23,224 nucleotides of DNA, taken from positions 1 to 23,224 of the IMG/VR virus record IMGVR_UViG_3300043773_000329; one strand, written 5' to 3'. The notes below the pieces were generated by a model. The model was not told where the DNA came from, searched no databases, and saw only the letters and a list, made by a program, of their open reading frames with translations. The translations under genes were made by a program, and so were the position numbers. Below, in pieces: positions 18,702 to 23,224 of this stretch. The stretch's first letter is position 1. Each line of letters begins with the position of its first letter. Origin of the DNA: a virus.

Positions 18702-21445
18702 GACCGCAAGCGGACAAAGTTGGTCGTGAAGTTGGCGATCCATTCGGCACCTAGGAATGTGCTGGGGAACGGGGTGCTGTTGGTGATCTCGACGGTCAGG
18801 TTGTCCGTCTTGGTCAGGGTGGGGAATCGATACTCGCCGTTGGCCAGCGGCACAGACCCAGCCTCGTCGTTTCCGACTACGGCAGTGTAGGTCATCGTCT
18901 TCGGCGTCTCAGACTGGATCTGCGTCGAGATGGTGAAGTTGTTGGTCTTGGAGAACTTGATCAGACCAAACAGGTTCTGGTATCGACCGCTCTTGATCGT
19001 CGAGTAGCCGCCACGCTGCGTGTCTTCGCGGACATCCACGCGGCCAAACTGGTAGCGCATGGTGTACGGGAACCCGAAGATCAAGCCAGTCTGTCCTGTT
19101 TGGTCTCCGGCAACTTCGTAGTCAGACTGGTTGATGCGGGTAGTCGTCAGCACCGTACCGTTCGGCTTGACGACGACCGGGGCTGTGGTCACAGGGCTGG
19201 GGTACTGGTAGTCCGTAGGCATCGTGATCCGGGTATTCGAGCCATTTAGAACCATGTTTCCAACCGAGATGATGTGCTGCGAGTCGAGCAGCGGGGCGGT
19301 CACCGGATTGAAGCTGGCCGTGCCGAACTCGATGTCCATTCGCTGTAGTGACCAGCTATCGCCAAGCTTGGCTACCATGTAGAGCTTGTTCTCGAACATG
19401 GCGATGGAGTAGATCGAGAACTCAAAGGTGAACTTGGACCACGCCGACTGGAGCACCTGCTGCCCATTGATGAAGTACTTCCAGACATACAAGGTCTTTG
19501 GATCGCTTGGGGCGCGCACAAAGAAGACCTCGTCGGTGGGGCTGGCCGCGATGTCCTTGATGTTCTGCGGGATGTAGCGCGGCACCTGAGACGCCAGATC
19601 GGTGGCCGAGTAGGAGCCGACCGTGACATTCTCCAAGATCTGCTGGTACTCCCAGAGGGTACCGAACCCGGCGCGATTGGTTGCGAAGTAGATGTTGCGG
19701 CCTACGGCAATCGGCGTCTGGCCGACATCGACCTCGTAGGACGAGACGAATTGCAGGCTGCCCGTCTTGGGGGTCAGCAGCGGCTCTCCGCTCAGCACGA
19801 ACTGGGCGCGGTCGGCAAACACCAGCAGGCGCTCGTTGTGCGGAACGGCGTGCTCAAGCTTGGCCACGGAGGTGTAGGCGGCCTGCAAGTCAATGGGGTC
19901 GCCGTCCAGTAGCTGCCGCGTGCTGGAGCGGAAGAAGTTGCCGTAGACCCCGGCCTCAGACAGGATCACTGCCGAGTCGGTCAGGAAGCCTAGGCGGTTC
20001 TTGTGGAAGAAGACATCATTGATTGATTGGCCGACAAAGGACGGGGCTGGATTGCTGTCGTCATCCCCGACAAGGCGGTTCAACCACGAGTAGTACTCGA
20101 CTGAGAAGTACTGTTGGAACGGAGTGCCAGTGATGGTTCCAGCAGTATCGATCCGCCGCACGATGGTCAGCGGCATATTGCTCAGCGCGGTATCGACCTC
20201 AGGACCAACCGTCTCGCGCCACTCTCCTTCGTCAAACAGGCCAGCGGTCTTGGTTACGAACTTGACATAGAAGTCGTCCTCAAAGGTCTCCACGGACCCT
20301 TGCACACGCAGCACGATCCCATCGCGGCAACGCGGCGGTAGCTCGTCAAAGTTGTCCACCGTCAGGAAGTACGGCTTCATGGCCGTATCTCCCACACTGT
20401 CCTTGGTGGAGACATTCAGGATGTCCTGAGAGGCGTGCGCGATCTCGATGACCGAGCCGGAGGATGTAGCCGACCACCCGCTACCAGCGGCATTGATCTT
20501 GGTGGTAAGGTCTACGGCAATGTCGTCCGTCTTGATGCTGTTGTATTCAGTGGCCGGACCCGTGTTGACGGTCTGCGTGACCGTGAAAGTACAGCCGGGG
20601 GCTGTCACAGTCGGCGTAAACGACAGTCCCCCGAAGTCCCCACGAATACGCATGGACGATTGTCCGGCGGTGTATAGGCCAGTCACCACATCGTCCATGC
20701 TGTCGCCAGCTCCAGTCGAATTGACGGCGGTGGAAAGATTGAGTGCGGTGTTGGTGGTGTTAGTCGTGGTTGCGAAATTTCGGGTGTACCCTAGGACTGT
20801 GACACTACCAGTGCCAACCACTGTCGAAGTAAAGTTGACCGTCCATTCTTCCTGCACCGGACCTGCCGTGGTCCCATCCCAAGTACTTACCGACACATTC
20901 AGTGCCGGACCGCTGGCGGCGGTTGCCGAGATGCTGTAGTTCGTCTTGTACCCCGGAACGCGGATGTACACATACGCCTTGCGCTTGTCCTGTGCGGCGG
21001 ACTGGGTACCGAAGGTCGGAAGCTGAACCCTGTTCGTCAGGAAGGTGAAGTCGTTGACGGTGGTCCACTTGAAGTCGGTCATGGCCGAGTGGGCCAAGTA
21101 GTTTTGGATCACCGCAAGCGTGGCCGGATAATGAACGAAGACAGGCAGGCCGTTCAGATCCCACGCCCGAATTTGGTTTCCTGTGCTTGTGTTGTTGACT
21201 ACCGCCAGCAAGTATCGCTCTTGCGGGTCGCGGTTGACCCAATGGTAGCTGGCACCCGCTAGGTTATCGTTTGCCGCAACCGTGAGCGAGTTGAGCCACT
21301 TGGTGGGGAACCGCTTCTTCAGTCCCTCCACAATCGTCCCGTAGGCATTCTCCTGAACTCGGCACTGGGTATCTAGCCGCAGAGCATCCGGCTGCTGCGA
21401 AACCCCGCCCACCAGATTGGGCTGTGCCTTGGAAGTCAGCGTCAT
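18698..21445 (-). CDS. Tail tubular protein B (T7 gp12-like nozzle)
   Basis: The 915-residue protein forms the tail nozzle that extends the short tail and carries the fibres. The N-terminus NLVGGVSQQPDALRL, then QCRVQENAYGTIVEGLKKR, is the typical opening of the gp12 family. Residues about 150-350 hold a Thr/Ser-rich beta region, and the rest shows the mixed beta pattern of the family with the motif HKNRLGFLTD near the middle. T7 gp12 is 794 residues, so this one is longer, with the extra length probably in the Thr-rich region (about 180-320). The start lies one base after the tail tubular A stop (TGATATG), with no strong ribosome binding site. Confidence 0.95.
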   Translation of the reverse strand: MTLTSKAQPNLVGGVSQQPDALRLDTQCRVQENAYGTIVEGLKKRFPTKWLNSLTVAANDNLAGASYHWVNRDPQERYLLAVVNNTSTGNQIRAWDLNGLPVFVHYPATLAVIQNYLAHSAMTDFKWTTVNDFTFLTNRVQLPTFGTQSAAQDKRKAYVYIRVPGYKTNYSISATAASGPALNVSVSTWDGTTAGPVQEEWTVNFTSTVVGTGSVTVLGYTRNFATTTNTTNTALNLSTAVNSTGAGDSMDDVVTGLYTAGQSSMRIRGDFGGLSFTPTVTAPGCTFTVTQTVNTGPATEYNSIKTDDIAVDLTTKINAAGSGWSATSSGSVIEIAHASQDILNVSTKDSVGDTAMKPYFLTVDNFDELPPRCRDGIVLRVQGSVETFEDDFYVKFVTKTAGLFDEGEWRETVGPEVDTALSNMPLTIVRRIDTAGTITGTPFQQYFSVEYYSWLNRLVGDDDSNPAPSFVGQSINDVFFHKNRLGFLTDSAVILSEAGVYGNFFRSSTRQLLDGDPIDLQAAYTSVAKLEHAVPHNERLLVFADRAQFVLSGEPLLTPKTGSLQFVSSYEVDVGQTPIAVGRNIYFATNRAGFGTLWEYQQILENVTVGSYSATDLASQVPRYIPQNIKDIAASPTDEVFFVRAPSDPKTLYVWKYFINGQQVLQSAWSKFTFEFSIYSIAMFENKLYMVAKLGDSWSLQRMDIEFGTASFNPVTAPLLDSQHIISVGNMVLNGSNTRITMPTDYQYPSPVTTAPVVVKPNGTVLTTTRINQSDYEVAGDQTGQTGLIFGFPYTMRYQFGRVDVREDTQRGGYSTIKSGRYQNLFGLIKFSKTNNFTISTQIQSETPKTMTYTAVVGNDEAGSVPLANGEYRFPTLTKTDNLTVEITNSTPFPSTFLGAEWIANFTTNFVRLRS

Positions 21446-21446
21446 A

Positions 21447-22070
21447 TCAGAAGTGGTTCAGGTTGTTGAGGACACTGCGGCGCATCACGGTTCGTCCGGC
21501 GGCCCAGCCTTCAAAGATGGTGTAGTCGCCATCGGTTGCCTCCTGATCGCGGAGGTCGGCCAAGGCGCGGATCTCGTCCTGCATCTGGAAGCCGTGGACA
21601 TTCGGCGCACCCGCAATGCGGTCTTGGAAGACGCGGGTAGCCTTGATCATGATGTAGCGGCGGGCGGTCTCTGGGATCTTCTCGAAGTCTTGGTAGTAGA
21701 CGATCTCGCACTTGAGGTCGATACCAACGACAAAGGTGTTCTTGTTGTGCGCCTTGTTGTACAGGCGCAGGGTGCCAGCGTCATCGCGCACGACGATGTC
21801 GTAGTCGGTGCGGGACAGGCTCTCGTCGTACAGGTCGATCTTGGCGTAGTCGGACGCCACGGCGATCTTGCCGTTGACATCCTTGGTCAGGGTCTTGACC
21901 TCGGTGTTGAAGTGCCAACCAGAAGACAGGACTTCCCGAGTGGTTTCATCAAGGATCGTCTCCGCCAACTGTCCGTCAGCCCTCGTTGCCGGGAGCGAAG
22001 CCACGGGGGCCTCGCCAATGCCTGAAAGCATGGTGTTGACTGCTTGGAGTTTGGTGGTGGAGACGACCAT
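21447..22070 (-). CDS. Tail tubular protein A (T7 gp11-like adaptor)
   Basis: The 207-residue protein is close to T7 gp11 (196). It forms the ring joining the portal to the nozzle. Family features are the opening LQAVNTMLSGIGEAPVASL, the WHFNTE segment near residue 50, YYQDFEKIPETARRYI (about 130-145) and a C-terminal helical region. The start has GGAAA a few bases upstream. It lies 60 bases after the capsid gene, with the 22096-22123 hairpin between. It is followed at one base by tail tubular B, and the two are made together in all T7 relatives. Confidence 0.95.
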   Translation of the reverse strand: MVVSTTKLQAVNTMLSGIGEAPVASLPATRADGQLAETILDETTREVLSSGWHFNTEVKTLTKDVNGKIAVASDYAKIDLYDESLSRTDYDIVVRDDAGTLRLYNKAHNKNTFVVGIDLKCEIVYYQDFEKIPETARRYIMIKATRVFQDRIAGAPNVHGFQMQDEIRALADLRDQEATDGDYTIFEGWAAGRTVMRRSVLNNLNHF

Positions 22071-22095
22071 GATGTTTCCGTTTGTAGATGGAGGT

Positions 22096-22123
22096 GGGGG
22101 CTACCCGCTATTGGATAGCCCCC
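22096..22123 (-). terminator. Hairpin after the capsid gene (Tphi position)
   Basis: GGGGGCTA (22096-22103) and TAGCCCCC (22116-22123) form an 8-bp stem, extended by CC/GG after one mismatch. It begins seven bases after the capsid stop codon. T7 has its partial terminator Tphi at this spot, which raises capsid mRNA relative to tail genes. There is no T-run after the stem on the minus strand (ACCTCCATCT), so it may be a partial terminator or an RNA 3' stabiliser. Confidence 0.6.
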
Positions 22124-22130
22124 AGCCGGA

Positions 22131-23156
22131 TCACGCCTTGGTGAGGTTGATGGCGCACTCGGGGCGCAGGATGCCATGGCCCATCGCGTAGCGAGCGACC
22201 AACAGCGTACCCTGACGGTCGATGCGGTACTCCGACTGCATCGAGAGGTCCATCAGCTTCAGCGTGCCAATGGCCTGCGTGGTGAAGAAGGTCGTAACCA
22301 CATTGGTTCCATTGACTTGGTACTTGCTCGGGCCAGTGTTGACATTGGTACCATCGCCAGCCGCCGCGGCAATCGTAGCGTAAGGCGTGTGGTTCGACTT
22401 CAGCACCTTGATGCCGCCGATCTCCAGCGAGTCGCTCGGCATACCCAGCGTGCCGTTGCCACCACCGTTGATGTCCTTGTTCAGGATCACGGCCTTGGCA
22501 ACATCCGAAGTACCAGCGCGGTACAGCTTGTAGAAGGTGTCCGGGGTCACAATGCAGTAACGGCTCTCCTTCGGAACATTGACCTCATCGAAGCGAGCTG
22601 CTGCGGTGTAGCACGCATCGATGAAAGCCCCAGCCGAAGTAGCCAAAGTGGCACTCACCAAGTTGCCGTCGTTGATCGGACGGGTAGGCAGCGTGTGATC
22701 GTCGTTGAACTTAGCCGTGCCAGCAGCCTTGGCTGCAAGTTGGATAAGCTGACGGTCAGCCGTGTACGCCAGCGCACGACCCATCTCCGTCGAGTAGATC
22801 GAACGGATATCGTAGTGGTTCTCCAGCTCTTCGATTTCAGGGATGAAGGTCGTCGAAACCAGCAGGTCGTCGATGGTGATCGTGGTTTCGGCCTGCTTGA
22901 ACGAAGTACCAGCCGTGAAGGCGGTGTTGTCCAAGAGGTCAGTACCCGGCGTGTGATATCCCGCTTGGGCGATACCAACGCTCGGGAACTGAGCGGACTT
23001 ACCATTGGTGATGGTGCGGACGGTCGTCAGCGGAATCATGACATTGGCCTGTTCAAAGGCCGTCATCACTTCACCGCTGAACTGCTTGAGGAACAGGGCA
23101 TCAAGGTTACCAGCACCGTTGACTTGTCCCGGGCGGGACAGATTCGGAATCGGCAT
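22131..23156 (-). CDS. Major capsid protein (T7 gp10-like)
   Basis: The 341-residue protein is almost the size of T7 gp10A (345) and should have the HK97 fold. It assembles the T=7 shell on the scaffold. Recognisable family parts are the N-terminal LDALFLKQFSGEVMTAFE helix, TTVRTITNGKSAQFP, the TPGTDLLDN loop, the ITIDDLLVSTTFIPEIEELE segment, and the C-terminal QSEYRIDRQGTLLVARYAMG. AGTGAG lies upstream of the ATG as a ribosome binding site and overlaps the end of the preceding frame. I found no convincing slippery site near the 3' end, so a T7-style 10B frameshift product is not supported. A hairpin follows the stop codon. Confidence 0.97.
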   Translation of the reverse strand: MPIPNLSRPGQVNGAGNLDALFLKQFSGEVMTAFEQANVMIPLTTVRTITNGKSAQFPSVGIAQAGYHTPGTDLLDNTAFTAGTSFKQAETTITIDDLLVSTTFIPEIEELENHYDIRSIYSTEMGRALAYTADRQLIQLAAKAAGTAKFNDDHTLPTRPINDGNLVSATLATSAGAFIDACYTAAARFDEVNVPKESRYCIVTPDTFYKLYRAGTSDVAKAVILNKDINGGGNGTLGMPSDSLEIGGIKVLKSNHTPYATIAAAAGDGTNVNTGPSKYQVNGTNVVTTFFTTQAIGTLKLMDLSMQSEYRIDRQGTLLVARYAMGHGILRPECAINLTKA

Positions 23157-23165
23157 TGTCTTAGC

Positions 23166-23224
23166 TCACTTTACAAACAGAGTCGAGATGGAAGGGTTAG
23201 CGATCAGCCGACTATCTGCTTTCC
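23166..23224 (-). CDS. C-terminal end of a probable scaffolding protein (partial)
   Basis: One minus frame is open from the window edge to a TGA at 23168-23166 and encodes about 18 residues, including SRLIANPSISTLFVK. The gene just before the capsid in T7-like phages is the scaffold (gp9), and a short helical C-terminus of this kind would fit. The stop lies nine bases before the capsid ATG, giving the usual tight junction. The fragment is too short for a family match, and an open frame of this length could occur by chance. Confidence 0.5.
   Translation of the reverse strand, partial: KADSRLIANPSISTLFVK

Noticed and set aside
22090-22200. T7-style frameshift giving a longer minor capsid protein
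   Set aside because: I see no slippery heptamer before the capsid stop, and a hairpin starts seven bases after it.

Overview
The window is the late structural and packaging half of a T7-like podovirus (Autographivirales-type) genome. Every supported gene lies on the minus strand, so transcription runs from right (23224) to left (1). The order matches T7 from the capsid onward: scaffold end, major capsid (gp10-like), tail tubular proteins A and B (gp11, gp12), three internal virion or ejection proteins (gp13-, gp14- and gp15-like), a giant gp16-position protein, a small coiled-coil/membrane protein in the holin slot, and small and large terminase. The DNA is GC-rich with C/G-ending codons, which suggests a GC-rich proteobacterial host. 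The sequence does not identify the host, and I see no integrase or lysogeny gene here.

Layout, in transcription order. (1) 23224-18255: virion shell and tail tube, tightly packed, with junctions of the form TGATATG or GTGA and a hairpin just after the capsid gene, where T7 has its Tphi terminator. (2) 18253-7239: the ejection proteins. The last is 2,508 residues, nearly twice T7 gp16. It carries a zincin-type HELWH...E motif in its N-terminal third, long coiled coils, Ala/Pro/Thr linkers, and a roughly 700-residue helical C-terminal domain. (3) 7246-5093: holin-like protein, TerS and TerL in overlapping frames. (4) 5092-4611: a 482-base gap with no convincing gene but a striking palindromic element. 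(5) 4610-828: a distal module of a small HExxH protein, an unknown tail-like protein, an alpha/beta-hydrolase (esterase) interrupted by a phage-type beta domain, and a modular fibre-like protein. T7 keeps its fibre gene between gp16 and the holin; here the host-recognition genes sit after TerL. (6) 827-1: no convincing gene; a probable terminator, several hairpins, a tRNA-Asp-like fold and a high density of CTAG tetramers. This may be the genome-end or packaging region.

Together the genes build the capsid and short tail, translocate DNA through an extended ejection apparatus, package DNA, and modify or recognise the host surface. The most unusual items are the esterase with its inserted beta domain (which has different codon use from its flanks), the giant polyvalent gp16-position protein with a peptidase motif, and the structured CTAG-rich left end.
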